Positions 1-7,949 of a DNA stretch of 33,621 nt are shown here, piece after piece. The notes below the pieces were generated by a model that did no database searches, had not been told where the DNA came from, and saw only the letters and a list, made by a program, of their open reading frames with translations. The position numbers were made by a program, and so were the translations under genes. How positions within the stretch are numbered: position 1 is the first letter of the stretch; the number at the start of each line of letters is the position of its first letter. Origin of the DNA: Hydrogeniiclostridium mannosilyticum (GTDB taxonomy: Bacteria > Bacillota > Clostridia > Oscillospirales > Acutalibacteraceae); assembly GCF_003268275.1 (NCBI RefSeq), contig NZ_QLYR01000015.1, positions 1 through 33,621 on the forward strand, in the 5' to 3' direction.

Positions 1-1
1 A

Positions 2-979
2 ATGAGGGCTGGCGCCGCGGCGGTAAATCCGCCGAAAACAACGAAGAAAAAGAAAGCAGCAAAACCAAACGAGAAATTACCACTAAAAAAGGCCCTGAAG
101 AAATTCTGGCCGCTGTACATCATGATCGGCATTGTCATGCTGTACTATTTCATCTTTAACTACATTCCCATCATCATGGGTACCGTCCTGTCCTTCAAGG
201 ACATGAAGGTCGGCAACACCATCTGGAACGCTAAATTCGTCGGCTGGGACAACTACGTCGAGGTTTTCCAGGAGCCGGAGATGCTGAACCTGATCAAGAA
301 CACGCTGGAAATCAGTATCATGCGTTTGTTCTGGGGCTTCTGGCCGCCGATTTTGCTGGCCATCTGTATTTTTGACATCCTCACCCCCTGGTACAAGAAG
401 TTCTGCCAGACCATGGTCTACATCCCCTACTTCTTCTCCTGGGTTATCGTTTACGGTATTGTCTTCGCGTTTTTCTCCGGCAACGGCCTGATCAACAATA
501 TTATGAAGGATCTGGGCATGGGGACCTATGATTTTCTGACCAGTAAGGAGGCTTTCCGCCCGCTGCTGATTGGCTCGCAGGTGTGGAAGGGCGTCGGATG
601 GGGCACCATCCTCTACTTCGCGGCGCTGACCAACGTCAGCCCGGACCTTTACGACGCGGCCAAGGTGGACGGCGCGGGCCCGCTACGCAAAATCATGGCT
701 ATCACCCTGCCGACCATGATGCCAATTATTACTTTCCAGTTGATTATGTCGCTGGGCAGTATTCTTAATAACGATTTTGAGCAAATCCTGATGTACTACA
801 ACGCCGGCGTATATGAGGTTGCCGACATCATCGACACCTGGGTGTACCGTGTCGGCCTGGGCAAAATGCAGTACAGCATCGGCCAGGCGGTCACGATGAT
901 GAAGGCGGTCATCGGCATGATCCTCATCGTAGGCTCAAACTATATCTCCAACAAAGTCGCCGGACGCGGCATGTGGTAA
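2..979 (+). CDS. Sugar ABC transporter permease, LplB type
   Basis: Inner-membrane permease subunit of a carbohydrate importer. After a Lys/Pro-rich cytoplasmic N-terminus (residues 1-35) there are about six hydrophobic segments, the first starting near residue 38. Near residue 220 lies the EAA loop that docks the ATPase (YDAAKVDGAG followed by a Leu-Pro). Length and sequence fit the LplB/YtcP permease group, which works as a pair with the next gene and a large lipoprotein such as the one at 2116. The ATG is at base 2, so no ribosome binding site is visible and the true start could lie outside the window. No ATPase gene is present here; systems of this type commonly borrow a shared MsmK/UgpC-like ATPase. 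The substrate is inferred only from the neighbouring GH127 and GH2 enzymes. Confidence 0.93.
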   Translation: MRAGAAAVNPPKTTKKKKAAKPNEKLPLKKALKKFWPLYIMIGIVMLYYFIFNYIPIIMGTVLSFKDMKVGNTIWNAKFVGWDNYVEVFQEPEMLNLIKNTLEISIMRLFWGFWPPILLAICIFDILTPWYKKFCQTMVYIPYFFSWVIVYGIVFAFFSGNGLINNIMKDLGMGTYDFLTSKEAFRPLLIGSQVWKGVGWGTILYFAALTNVSPDLYDAAKVDGAGPLRKIMAITLPTMMPIITFQLIMSLGSILNNDFEQILMYYNAGVYEVADIIDTWVYRVGLGKMQYSIGQAVTMMKAVIGMILIVGSNYISNKVAGRGMW

Positions 980-998
980 GGAAGGAGGAACGAATATT

Positions 999-1916
999 AT
1001 GGCTTTATTGAAAAAAAATCCGAATAAAATCAAGCTTACCCATGCTGAACGTACCTACCAAACCATTATCATCATTATTGTCGGCCTGGTCACACTCACC
1101 TGCCTATTCCCCCTGCTCTATGTCATTGGTATGTCTTTTACCGGCCAGGCGGAGATGATTGAAAAGAATTACTTTGTCATCATCCCGGAAAGACCGACAA
1201 TATTGGCTTATCAGTCTATTTTACAGAAGTCAAACTTCTGGAGCTCCTTCTTGATTTCGGTTTTCCGCGTATTACTCGGCGTTCCGGCAGCTCTGCTGCT
1301 GACGGTGCCCGGCGGTTATGTGCTCGCCAATAAGCAGATGCCCGGCCGCAGATGGTTTATGATTTACTTCATCATCACCATGATCCTCGGCGGCGGCACC
1401 ATTCCCAGCTACCTGCTCATGCGCGACCTGCACCTGCTGAACACCTTCTGGGTCTACATTGTGCCTGCCTTCGGCGGCGCGTTCAATATGCTGATTATCA
1501 AGCTGTTTGTGGAGGGCATTCCCACGGAGATCATCGAGTCCGCGGATCTGGATGGCGCGACCGAAATGCAGAAGATGCTGCACATCGCAGTGCCGCTGCT
1601 GGTTCCCACACTGTGCGCTCTCGGTTTGTTCGCGGCGGTCGGCCACTGGAACTCCTGGTTCGACGCCATGCTCTACACACGTGACGCAAACCTGAAAACA
1701 ATTCAGTTTGTCATCCGGGAATTACTGCTTTCCAGTGGTTCGGTAACTGCCACCAACAGCGCCGGAGGGACAACGACTATTATCGTTGATCAAGTTACGC
1801 CGGAGGGTGTTAAGATGGCGTCGGTGGTCGTGGCGTTGATCCCGATCCTCTGCGTCTATCCGTTCCTGCAAAAATACTTCATCTACGGCATGTACACCGG
1901 CTCTGTCAAGGGCTGA
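999..1916 (+). CDS. Carbohydrate ABC transporter permease, YtcP type
   Basis: Second permease of the same importer, 305 aa. Hydrophobic segments begin near residue 22, and an EAA loop with ESADLDGA followed by an IAVPLLVP-like stretch lies near residues 180-205. It follows the first permease by 19 bp. The ATG is preceded by a GGAAGGAGGA ribosome binding site about 9 bases upstream. Family knowledge (COG0395-like, YtcP/LplC) says it forms a heterodimer with the first permease. Nothing looks broken. Its substrate cannot be read from the sequence; plant or host arabinose- or galactose-containing oligosaccharides are an inference from the glycosidases nearby. Confidence 0.94.
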   Translation: MALLKKNPNKIKLTHAERTYQTIIIIIVGLVTLTCLFPLLYVIGMSFTGQAEMIEKNYFVIIPERPTILAYQSILQKSNFWSSFLISVFRVLLGVPAALLLTVPGGYVLANKQMPGRRWFMIYFIITMILGGGTIPSYLLMRDLHLLNTFWVYIVPAFGGAFNMLIIKLFVEGIPTEIIESADLDGATEMQKMLHIAVPLLVPTLCALGLFAAVGHWNSWFDAMLYTRDANLKTIQFVIRELLLSSGSVTATNSAGGTTTIIVDQVTPEGVKMASVVVALIPILCVYPFLQKYFIYGMYTGSVKG

Positions 1917-2002
1917 GCATACATACTCAATAGCCTTACGGCTTGAAAACAAAAAACTCATTGGCCAGCAGGCAAAAGCTGACTTCTATCAAATGTGTTT
2001 CG

Positions 2003-2063
2003 GATTAAAGGCGGAAAGCCTTAATCATATCGGGGTTGTATCAATTCAGGCTGGGTAGCCTGA
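2003..2063 (+). other. Hairpins in the permease to binding-protein spacer
   Basis: The 199-bp spacer 1917-2115 holds no gene but has two clear stem-loops. The first pairs 2003-2012 with 2018-2026 (9 bp, one bulged A, loop GGAAA). The second pairs TCAGGCT (2046-2052) with AGCCTGA (2057-2063) around GGGT. A weaker one is at 1932-1943 (AGCC/GGCT). None is followed by a U-tract, so they look like mRNA processing or stabilising structures rather than terminators. In many sugar-import operons such spacers let the binding protein be made in excess of the permeases; that role is inferred here. Confidence 0.5.
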
Positions 2064-2115
2064 AGGGCTATGCGCTGAAAAGCAACAAAACGAACTTCTT
2101 TAAGGAGGAAGAGAA

Positions 2116-3876
2116 ATGACAAAACGAGCACTTGCACTTATGCTGGCGCTGAGCATGTCGGTGGGCATCGTTCTCTCCGGCTGCACGGATTCCGGCAGCA
2201 CGTCTTCAGCCGGCGGCGACACAGCTTCCGGTGGCGGGGGATCTTCCGGCGCCACGGATGTCGGATCCTTTGATGACATTGAGTTCCCGGATGAGCTGCC
2301 CAAAGAGATCATTATGAGTGACGGCCTTGACTACAGCTATGATGATTTGACCGAGAGGTACAGCATCGAGATTATATCCACGAACTACGGCACGGCGGCC
2401 TTGGAAGCAAAAGACGATGTGGTCAACCAATGGCTGAGTGACAAATTCAACATGGACATCACCCTGACCGCTCCTACCGGCGAAGATTACCAGACGGTTC
2501 TTTCGACCCGTTTTGCGGCTAATGACTATCCGGATATCATCCAGCTGCCGAGCCGCGAATACGGCTTCACCCTGTCCGACCAGGGCCTGCTGGTGGATGC
2601 GAAGAACATCTATCCGTATTTGCCGCTCTCCAACAACTACACCACAAAGAACATGATTAAGTGGAGCACCAACAGCAGCAACAACGAAATCCCGTTCATT
2701 ACCAAGTACAACATTCAGGACGGCGTTTGGGGATTTGTCGTTCGCCAGGACTGGCTGGAAGCGCTGGATATGGAATATCCGACCACGAAGGACGAGGTAC
2801 TCGAATTCGCCAAAGCTGTTACCTTTAACGACCCCGACGGCAACGGCAAGGACGACACCTACTTCATGACCGGCGGCGGCGAAGGTAAGGGCTATGGTAT
2901 GTTGGGCGGCTTTGAGACCATGTTCGGCAACCCGGCCGCTCATGTAGAAGACGGAGAGCTCTCCCACCCCTATTTTAACGGCACCCGCAAGGCATTCCTC
3001 AGCTTTGTCAAAGAGCTCAATGATGCCAAAGTACTGGCGCCCGACTGGTTTACAAAGGGCTGGGAGCAGGCTTGGGGCGACGCTTCCAACGACATGATCT
3101 CCGTATGCTGGTTCCCGGCCGGCACCTTTGAGGCACAGGTTGTTACCAAAAACGGCGAGGATGAAAACATAGAAAACTTTAAGAAATGGGCCTACTACCA
3201 GAACGCTCCCATCGAAGGCGGCAAATTCGGCGCCAACGGCAACCCCGGTTATATGTGGGCATTCACCAAAGAGAAGTTTGAGGGCCAGGACGGCAAGCTG
3301 AAGAGAGTCGCGCACATGATCGACACCATGACCATGGGCGGCGAAAACTACTTCCAGACCATTCAGAACTCGATTCCTGAAGTCTATGAGGCTGCCGGAA
3401 TGGACGTAAATGCAGACGGGAAAGTCTGGGGCTATACTGACGATAATAAATCGTTCTATATCTCCGATGTCGGCGATAAGATGCTCTCAAAAGAACAGAG
3501 CGACGCCCAAGCGCCCAATGGCATCTGGCAGATGTGGGGCCTGTGCACCTCCTACCAGATCGACTATGAAGATCCCGATGCTGATGAGTTTGTTAAAGCA
3601 AGGATAAAAAGCGGAAACGCCGGAAGAACTGTTATTAACAGCTATGACAGATGGTCCAATGACGGCCTGCTGGTCACCTTGTCCGGCGAAGCCGCTGAAG
3701 CAAGTGTTTCGAATGCCGACTGGGTTCTTGCCCAGGAATATGCCTTTATTACCGGCACGAGGAGTCTGGACGATTGGGATGCCTACATGCAGGAATGGCT
3801 CAGCAAGGGCGGCAAGGAAATTATTCAGCAGTCCGCAGAGCAGCTCGGTGTTGAAGTTCCCGATTACGCAAAATAA
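2116..3876 (+). CDS. Extracellular sugar-binding lipoprotein, LplA type
   Basis: Substrate-binding protein of the ABC importer, 586 aa, the usual size for the LplA-like group and larger than classic MalE. The N-terminus is a lipoprotein signal: basic start, hydrophobic core, lipobox LSGC with Cys23 as the lipidation site. A Gly/Ser/Thr/Ala-rich tether follows (about residues 24-50). Two EF-hand-like acidic loops are visible: DPDGNGKDD near residue 238 and DVNADGKV near residue 433, suggesting bound calcium as in some related binding proteins. The ATG is set by a strong AAGGAGGAAG site. A perfect-stem terminator at 3961 closes the operon. The ligand is unknown. Confidence 0.94.
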   Translation: MTKRALALMLALSMSVGIVLSGCTDSGSTSSAGGDTASGGGGSSGATDVGSFDDIEFPDELPKEIIMSDGLDYSYDDLTERYSIEIISTNYGTAALEAKDDVVNQWLSDKFNMDITLTAPTGEDYQTVLSTRFAANDYPDIIQLPSREYGFTLSDQGLLVDAKNIYPYLPLSNNYTTKNMIKWSTNSSNNEIPFITKYNIQDGVWGFVVRQDWLEALDMEYPTTKDEVLEFAKAVTFNDPDGNGKDDTYFMTGGGEGKGYGMLGGFETMFGNPAAHVEDGELSHPYFNGTRKAFLSFVKELNDAKVLAPDWFTKGWEQAWGDASNDMISVCWFPAGTFEAQVVTKNGEDENIENFKKWAYYQNAPIEGGKFGANGNPGYMWAFTKEKFEGQDGKLKRVAHMIDTMTMGGENYFQTIQNSIPEVYEAAGMDVNADGKVWGYTDDNKSFYISDVGDKMLSKEQSDAQAPNGIWQMWGLCTSYQIDYEDPDADEFVKARIKSGNAGRTVINSYDRWSNDGLLVTLSGEAAEASVSNADWVLAQEYAFITGTRSLDDWDAYMQEWLSKGGKEIIQQSAEQLGVEVPDYAK

Positions 3877-3960
3877 TCCAAGCTTATAAGCTCAAAGCTT
3901 TAACTAAAAGCCCCTGAACCCCTTTTATTGTATGAAGACGGCGCACATACAATAAGCAAA

Positions 3961-3998
3961 GCCCCCTATAGAGTTAAACTCTATAGGGGGCTTTTGTT
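3961..3998. terminator. Bidirectional intrinsic terminator
   Basis: Perfect 15-bp inverted repeat, 3961-3975 against 3977-3991 (GCCCCCTATAGAGTT and its complement), followed by CTTTTGTTGCTT on the + strand. On the - strand it is followed by GCTTTGCTTATT. It lies between the convergent binding-protein gene and the GNAT gene and can end transcription from both sides. Confidence 0.88.
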
Positions 3999-4021
3999 GC
4001 TTCCCTTTGTGCCCAAAAAAG

Positions 4022-4531
4022 TCAGCGAATATCCGTCCGGCCGATCTGGCAGCGATAAAAAGCGGCATCATAACGGTTAAACAAAACCGCCTCCTTCACA
4101 CAGACAAAGCCCTCCCGCTCGTATAGCTCCCGCAGCTTTGCACGGTCCCGCCAGCAGTCCAGACACAGCGCGGAAATTTTTCTTTCATGGCAGCATTGTT
4201 TCGCATAAGCGATCAGATAGGCCGCCAACCCCTGACCGGCAGCCGTACGCTTAACCGCCAGCTTATGCAAAAACAAGGCCTCTCCCTTATCAACCCCCGG
4301 CCAATAGACAGGGTCGTAATCCTGCAGCGCCATGCAGGCCACCGGCTCCCCCATTCTATACACAATATAAAATTCCTCGATTTGATAATCCCGGCTCAGG
4401 GATTTCCAGGAGACATCCTCCGCACTCCACTGATGCTGCCCGCCGCGGTCCAGCCACTCGGCCACATCCCTTAGAATCGCTTCAATAACCGGGATATCCC
4501 CCGCCTGGGCGCGCTTTACCTCAACCTGCAT
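4022..4531 (-). CDS. GNAT family N-acetyltransferase
   Basis: Predicted cytoplasmic acetyl-CoA-dependent acyltransferase, 169 aa from the chosen start. The acetyl-CoA binding motif A is visible as LAVKRTAAGQGLAAYLIAYA near residues 91-110 (R/Q-x-x-G-x-G/A pattern). An N-terminal RAQAGDIPVI stretch is typical of GNAT strand 1, and a C-terminal YEREGFV motif is typical of the last strands. The start at 4531 is preferred over an upstream in-frame ATG at 4573 because AAGGAG sits 7 bases before it. It lies 139 bp downstream of the GH127 gene on the same strand with no convincing terminator between, so read-through is possible. The substrate is unknown. Confidence 0.88.
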   Translation of the reverse strand: MQVEVKRAQAGDIPVIEAILRDVAEWLDRGGQHQWSAEDVSWKSLSRDYQIEEFYIVYRMGEPVACMALQDYDPVYWPGVDKGEALFLHKLAVKRTAAGQGLAAYLIAYAKQCCHERKISALCLDCWRDRAKLRELYEREGFVCVKEAVLFNRYDAAFYRCQIGRTDIR

Positions 4532-4670
4532 CTGATTTCTCCTTCCTTTCATCCGCAATCCATTGTAATACAAAATAAAAGGGATGGGAAGAGCGTTTGC
4601 CGATTTTCACGGGTAATCCCCGCTTGAAAAAGATTCGCCGCTTTTCTGCTCCATTAAAATTATGCGGCCA

Positions 4671-6533
4671 TTACCGTACCTGCACCCAAACAATCATTTC
4701 TGTTTCCCCGCGGTTTGCAAAGGCAAAATAGGGAATCCATTTCAGGCTGGCGGGCTCCAGGTCGTCCTGCAGCGGCGCATACAACGGCGCCGCTGGGTCA
4801 AGCCTTCTGCGCCAGCCCGTACAGGAAAGCGCCTGCACCCCCAAGCCGTTCTCCCAACCAATGCTCCAGTCCGCCGCCCGATCCACACGGATATCGCGCA
4901 AATACGCGCCGTTGTCCACCCCCTCCAGGCAATAGACCAACGGGCCACGCATGACGGCTACACGGCCCGCATCCTGCTGGACCTTTGGATTTGCCGCTAC
5001 CAGACAAACCGGCATGGCAAGCGTAAGCTCTACCGTGTGGCTGCCGCCATCCAGCGCCAGAAGCGCATAGCCCCGGCGGCACTGCGGCTGCACGGCGTTT
5101 CCATCAACCATGGCCGACCATTCCCCGCACCAGCCCGGGATTCTCAGCGCAAGCTCCCGAACCCCCTGTACGTCTATCGCCACCGCCCCATCGTAGGGGT
5201 AGGCCGTTCTTTGCACCAGGGAAACCGGTCCAGCCTCCGTTTCAAACCGAGCGCTGCTCTCCATATACTGGTGAACATAGACCATCCCCCGCTCGTGTGT
5301 ATAGAGGAAATTCCCAATTGATGCAATAAAGCGGGTAATATTGGGCGGGCAGCAGGAGCACTCGAAAACCTCTTTGCGCTGCATAATAGGGAAGCGCTCT
5401 TTATTTTCATCCACGCTGACATCCTTATGATGCAGCATGGGGTCAATCTCTAATGGATTTTCGTAAAAAAACGCCTTGCCGTCCAGAGAAATGCTTGATA
5501 AAAATCCATTATACATCGCTCGCTCCGCCACATCGGCATAGCGGGCATCCTCATCTATTTGGGCCATTTGCTGGGCAAATAGCGCCAATCCCAATGCCGC
5601 ACAGCTTTCCGCGTATGCGGTGAGGTTGGGCAGGTGGTAGTCCACCGTAAATGCTTCGCCCACGGACGAGGACCCTATGCCGCCGGTAATATACATACGG
5701 CGGTCTGCAATGTTGTTAAAAATCTTCTTCGCCGCCGAGCAAAGGCGTTCATCCCCCGTTTCCAGCGCCAGCCGGGCCATTGCGTTATATAAATATACCG
5801 CGCGTACCGCATGCCCCTCCGCTGTAGTCTGCTCGCGGACCGGCAGATGCGCCTGGTAATACCTGGGGTTGCACCAAGCATAGGAGCTGTCGTGGTCTTT
5901 CGCTGTACCGCGCACATTGACAAAATATTCGGCAAGCTCAAGATAGCGCCTTTCCCCCGTACAGTGATAGAGCCGAACCAGCGCGAGCTCGATTTCCTCA
6001 TGCCCGGGCGAGTGGAATTTCGCACTGCCTTCCCTAACGAAAACCCGTTCAATGTGGTCGGCCATGCGGCAGACCATTTTTAAAAAAGCATCCTTGCCGG
6101 TGGCCTCGTAATAGGCCACCGCCGCCTCCATCAAATGTCCGGCGCAATAAAGCTCATGGTCCTGCCTGCGGGTCCAGCGGTTTTCCGGCTCCACCGTTTG
6201 AAAATGGGACTGAAAATAGCCGTCGGGCATTTGACTTTCGACCATATCGTCCACCAGGCTGTCTACCAAGCGCTCTAGCTCCGGATTCGGGCGCTTTTGC
6301 AATACATAGGCCGCCGACTCTATCCATTTGGCTGTATCTGAATCCCAAAAAATGTGGGGCGTATCCGGCTGGCCCTCCACCCCATTCAGCTTCAGCGCCT
6401 CAAAACGGCCCGTCTCCGCGAAGCGCGCATATACGGCCATGAGCGAGGTCCCGGCTACCATGTCCTGCTTGGCCTTCCAAAACCCGCCGTCAATCGATAC
6501 CTTTGAAAAATCTACCCGCTGTTGATGTTTCAT
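4671..6533 (-). CDS. Glycoside hydrolase family 127 (beta-L-arabinofuranosidase-like)
   Basis: 620-aa protein of the former DUF1680 group, now GH127. Known members such as HypBA1 of Bifidobacterium longum release beta-L-arabinofuranose and use a zinc-bound cysteine nucleophile. The matching residues are visible: Glu309 and Cys311 in YAESCAAL, and Cys394-Cys395 in ECSCCPPN, which would make the Glu-Cys3 zinc site with Cys394 or Cys395 as nucleophile. The N-terminal (alpha/alpha)6-barrel part runs to about residue 410 and beta-rich domains follow. There is no signal peptide, so it acts in the cytoplasm on imported oligosaccharides. It has its own promoter (6570-6598). Specificity could differ, since related GH families share this fold. 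Confidence 0.93.
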   Translation of the reverse strand: MKHQQRVDFSKVSIDGGFWKAKQDMVAGTSLMAVYARFAETGRFEALKLNGVEGQPDTPHIFWDSDTAKWIESAAYVLQKRPNPELERLVDSLVDDMVESQMPDGYFQSHFQTVEPENRWTRRQDHELYCAGHLMEAAVAYYEATGKDAFLKMVCRMADHIERVFVREGSAKFHSPGHEEIELALVRLYHCTGERRYLELAEYFVNVRGTAKDHDSSYAWCNPRYYQAHLPVREQTTAEGHAVRAVYLYNAMARLALETGDERLCSAAKKIFNNIADRRMYITGGIGSSSVGEAFTVDYHLPNLTAYAESCAALGLALFAQQMAQIDEDARYADVAERAMYNGFLSSISLDGKAFFYENPLEIDPMLHHKDVSVDENKERFPIMQRKEVFECSCCPPNITRFIASIGNFLYTHERGMVYVHQYMESSARFETEAGPVSLVQRTAYPYDGAVAIDVQGVRELALRIPGWCGEWSAMVDGNAVQPQCRRGYALLALDGGSHTVELTLAMPVCLVAANPKVQQDAGRVAVMRGPLVYCLEGVDNGAYLRDIRVDRAADWSIGWENGLGVQALSCTGWRRRLDPAAPLYAPLQDDLEPASLKWIPYFAFANRGETEMIVWVQVR

Positions 6534-6569
6534 CTATTCCTCTCCTCTGCTTCAAACTGATTTTGCTTC

Positions 6570-6598
6570 ATTATAAAGAAAAACGGCCCGCATTACAA
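6570..6598 (-). promoter_or_regulatory. Promoter of the GH127 gene
   Basis: On the - strand a -35 TTGTAA (6593-6598) and a perfect -10 TATAAT (6570-6575) are separated by exactly 17 bases. The predicted start is about 30 bases before the GH127 ATG. The 11-mer at 6616-6626 lies about 18 bp upstream of the -35, a usual place for an activator. Confidence 0.8.
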
Positions 6599-6615
6599 TG
6601 TAAAAAATAGACATT

Positions 6616-6626
6616 ATTTTTGCAAA
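6616..6626. promoter_or_regulatory. Candidate AraC-family operator, copy 1
   Basis: ATTTTTGCAAA upstream of the GH127 promoter. The identical 11-mer occurs at 8823-8833 between araC and the GH2 gene. This is inferred to be a shared site for the AraC-type regulator; AT-rich sequence can match by chance, so confidence is low. Confidence 0.32.
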
Positions 6627-6664
6627 AAACGACTTCCTAAGCCTTTCCGGTAAAACCGGGGCAC

Positions 6665-6699
6665 AAAAAAGCCCGCCATTGAAAATTTCAACAGCAGGC
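6665..6699 (-). terminator. Intrinsic terminator after niaX
   Basis: Inverted repeat 6671-6684 against 6686-6699; read on the - strand it forms a 14-bp stem with three G-U pairs, followed by TTTTTT (6665-6670). It lies about 20 bp after the niaX stop and separates the niacin module from the GH127 promoter. Confidence 0.82.
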
Positions 6700-6717
6700 A
6701 AATTTTTATCCTTGATT

Positions 6718-7299
6718 TTATACTGCCTTTTCCCTGCGCCGCATCGGCGCGGCGACGGGCATGCGCAGCACGCTTTGAACGGGCTTCCACACCGCAACAG
6801 CCAGGCCGAAATCGATCATGCTGTGCACAATTGTCCCAACGCCGACCAGCAGCAGCACCGCGACAATATAACCGCTCTCGTACCAGCTGTCGTCCACACC
6901 GCCGCCAAAATAGAAGAAGGTCACCACCAGGGTCTCGCCGACGGCATGGATCAACGAAAGCAGCAGGCCGTAGGGGATTGCCGTCTTGGGCGACTGTAGG
7001 AGGTTGGCAAACCTTTTCAGCAGCAGGCAGCCGGCAATGACAAAGAAAATATGAGAAAGCGCACGGAGCGCCACCACAACCGAAAGCGAGAATAAAAAGC
7101 CCACGCTTGTAATCAACGTCGTTGCAATGGCCGATACCGGAGAAATAAACATCGCAATAAAAATTGGAACATGGCTCGCCAGGGTAAAGGACATGGGCGG
7201 AATCACAATTTTCGGCATCACCATGGGGATCATGATTCCCAGCGCGCATAAAAGCGCGGTAATTGCCATGGATTGGATGGTTTGTGTATTTTTTTTCAT
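6718..7299 (-). CDS. niaX: ECF transporter S component, niacin (NiaX-like)
   Basis: Small, very hydrophobic membrane protein (193 aa, about five to six transmembrane segments) with the look of an ECF-type vitamin transporter substrate-binding subunit: a short basic start, then MAITALLCALGIMIP, then long hydrophobic stretches. Substrate-specific S components pair with a shared EcfA/EcfA'/EcfT energy module, not present here. The niacin assignment rests on context: the NiaR-type repressor gene lies directly upstream, and a palindrome sits at the start of the niaX transcript. NiaR-NiaX pairs are known in Firmicutes. The ATG is preceded by AGGAGAAAGG. An overlapping longer frame on the same strand (6614-7354) is a shadow. 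Confidence 0.8.
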   Translation of the reverse strand: MKKNTQTIQSMAITALLCALGIMIPMVMPKIVIPPMSFTLASHVPIFIAMFISPVSAIATTLITSVGFLFSLSVVVALRALSHIFFVIAGCLLLKRFANLLQSPKTAIPYGLLLSLIHAVGETLVVTFFYFGGGVDDSWYESGYIVAVLLLVGVGTIVHSMIDFGLAVAVWKPVQSVLRMPVAAPMRRREKAV

Positions 7300-7323
7300 C
7301 GGTAAACAGACCTTTCTCCTTCT

Positions 7324-7369
7324 GAATATACAGGCACGGGCTTACACCTGTCATGACACCTGTATATTC
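7324..7369. promoter_or_regulatory. Probable NiaR operator
   Basis: Layered symmetry just after the niaX -10. TGTCATGACA (7349-7358) is a perfect 10-bp palindrome. ACACCTGT occurs twice as a direct repeat (7344-7351 and 7356-7363). An outer inverted repeat pairs GAATATACAGG (7324-7334) with CCTGTATATTC (7359-7369). The palindrome covers the predicted transcription start, where a bound repressor would block initiation. NiaR uses niacin as corepressor in known cases; its binding here is inferred. Confidence 0.7.
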
Positions 7370-7394
7370 TACAACATGAAGAAAAATCTGTCAA
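7366..7394 (-). promoter_or_regulatory. Promoter of niaX
   Basis: On the - strand a consensus -35 TTGACA (7389-7394) and a -10 TAGAAT (7366-7371) with a 17-bp spacer. The -35 includes the niaR stop codon TGA (7391-7393). It gives niaX a promoter separate from the upstream genes, and its -10 overlaps one arm of the operator. Confidence 0.82.
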
Positions 7395-7921
7395 GCCTCG
7401 TCGGTCAACAAAATACCGCTTTCACGCAGTGCTTTTTGGATCCGGCTGAAAACCTCTTCAGACGGGCAGCTCAGTGTATGCAGGTGAATGCCCTCCGTCA
7501 GCGATGAAAGCGGCGCCGCACGGTATTGATTCAGCTTTTCCACAAAAGCGTCCACGTCGAAACGGGAACGAATTTGCAGCTGGCCGATCAGCTGGCCGTA
7601 CACCGCATGCTCCACAATCACATCCAGGACCTCTCCGCCCAGGTCTACCACCGTATAGAGTTCCTCCACAAGGGCCCTTTCTCCACGGTGACGGCAGGCG
7701 ATGGTCCTCACTACCGCGCCGCTGTCGTTATGCCCCACGTCATACACATAGCCGCGCGGCGTTGCAAAAATCCGCTCGCCCGCGGCGCGCAGCAGAGCAA
7801 TATCCCCCACAATAATCTGGCGGCTCACCTGGTAACGCCTAGCCAGAGCCGAAGCGCTCACCGGCTTTTCCGCCGTTCTCAGGGTCTCTGAAATCGCGGC
7901 CCTGCGTGCTGCTGTATCCAC
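7391..7921 (-). CDS. niaR: Niacin-responsive transcriptional repressor, HTH plus 3H domain
   Basis: 176-aa regulator of the NiaR/YrxA family. An N-terminal winged helix-turn-helix (about residues 5-60, with VSASALARRYQVSRQIIVGDI as the DNA-reading part) is followed by a 3H domain. The conserved metal-binding side chains appear as His78, Glu86, His146 and His148, which agrees with the Thermotoga maritima homologue as I recall it. Known members repress NAD-synthesis or niacin-uptake genes when nicotinic acid is plentiful. The start is GTG with AAAGGAAG about 9 bases upstream. It begins 28 bp after araC stops, so it may be co-transcribed with araC, while niaX has its own promoter. Confidence 0.92.
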   Translation of the reverse strand: MDTAARRAAISETLRTAEKPVSASALARRYQVSRQIIVGDIALLRAAGERIFATPRGYVYDVGHNDSGAVVRTIACRHRGERALVEELYTVVDLGGEVLDVIVEHAVYGQLIGQLQIRSRFDVDAFVEKLNQYRAAPLSSLTEGIHLHTLSCPSEEVFSRIQKALRESGILLTDEA

Positions 7922-7949
7922 TTCTGTCGCTTCCTTTCGTCAATCCTTT

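Noticed and set aside
2206-3315. 369-codon open frame on the - strand under the binding-protein gene
   Set aside because: Shadow of a lipoprotein gene with signal peptide and strong ribosome binding site.
4662-5321. 219-codon open frame on the + strand inside GH127
   Set aside because: Complement of the well-supported GH127 gene; no ribosome binding site and no family-like sequence.
6614-7354. 246-codon frame overlapping niaX on the same strand
   Set aside because: Different reading frame of niaX and its operator; lacks a coherent protein and would run through the niaX terminator.
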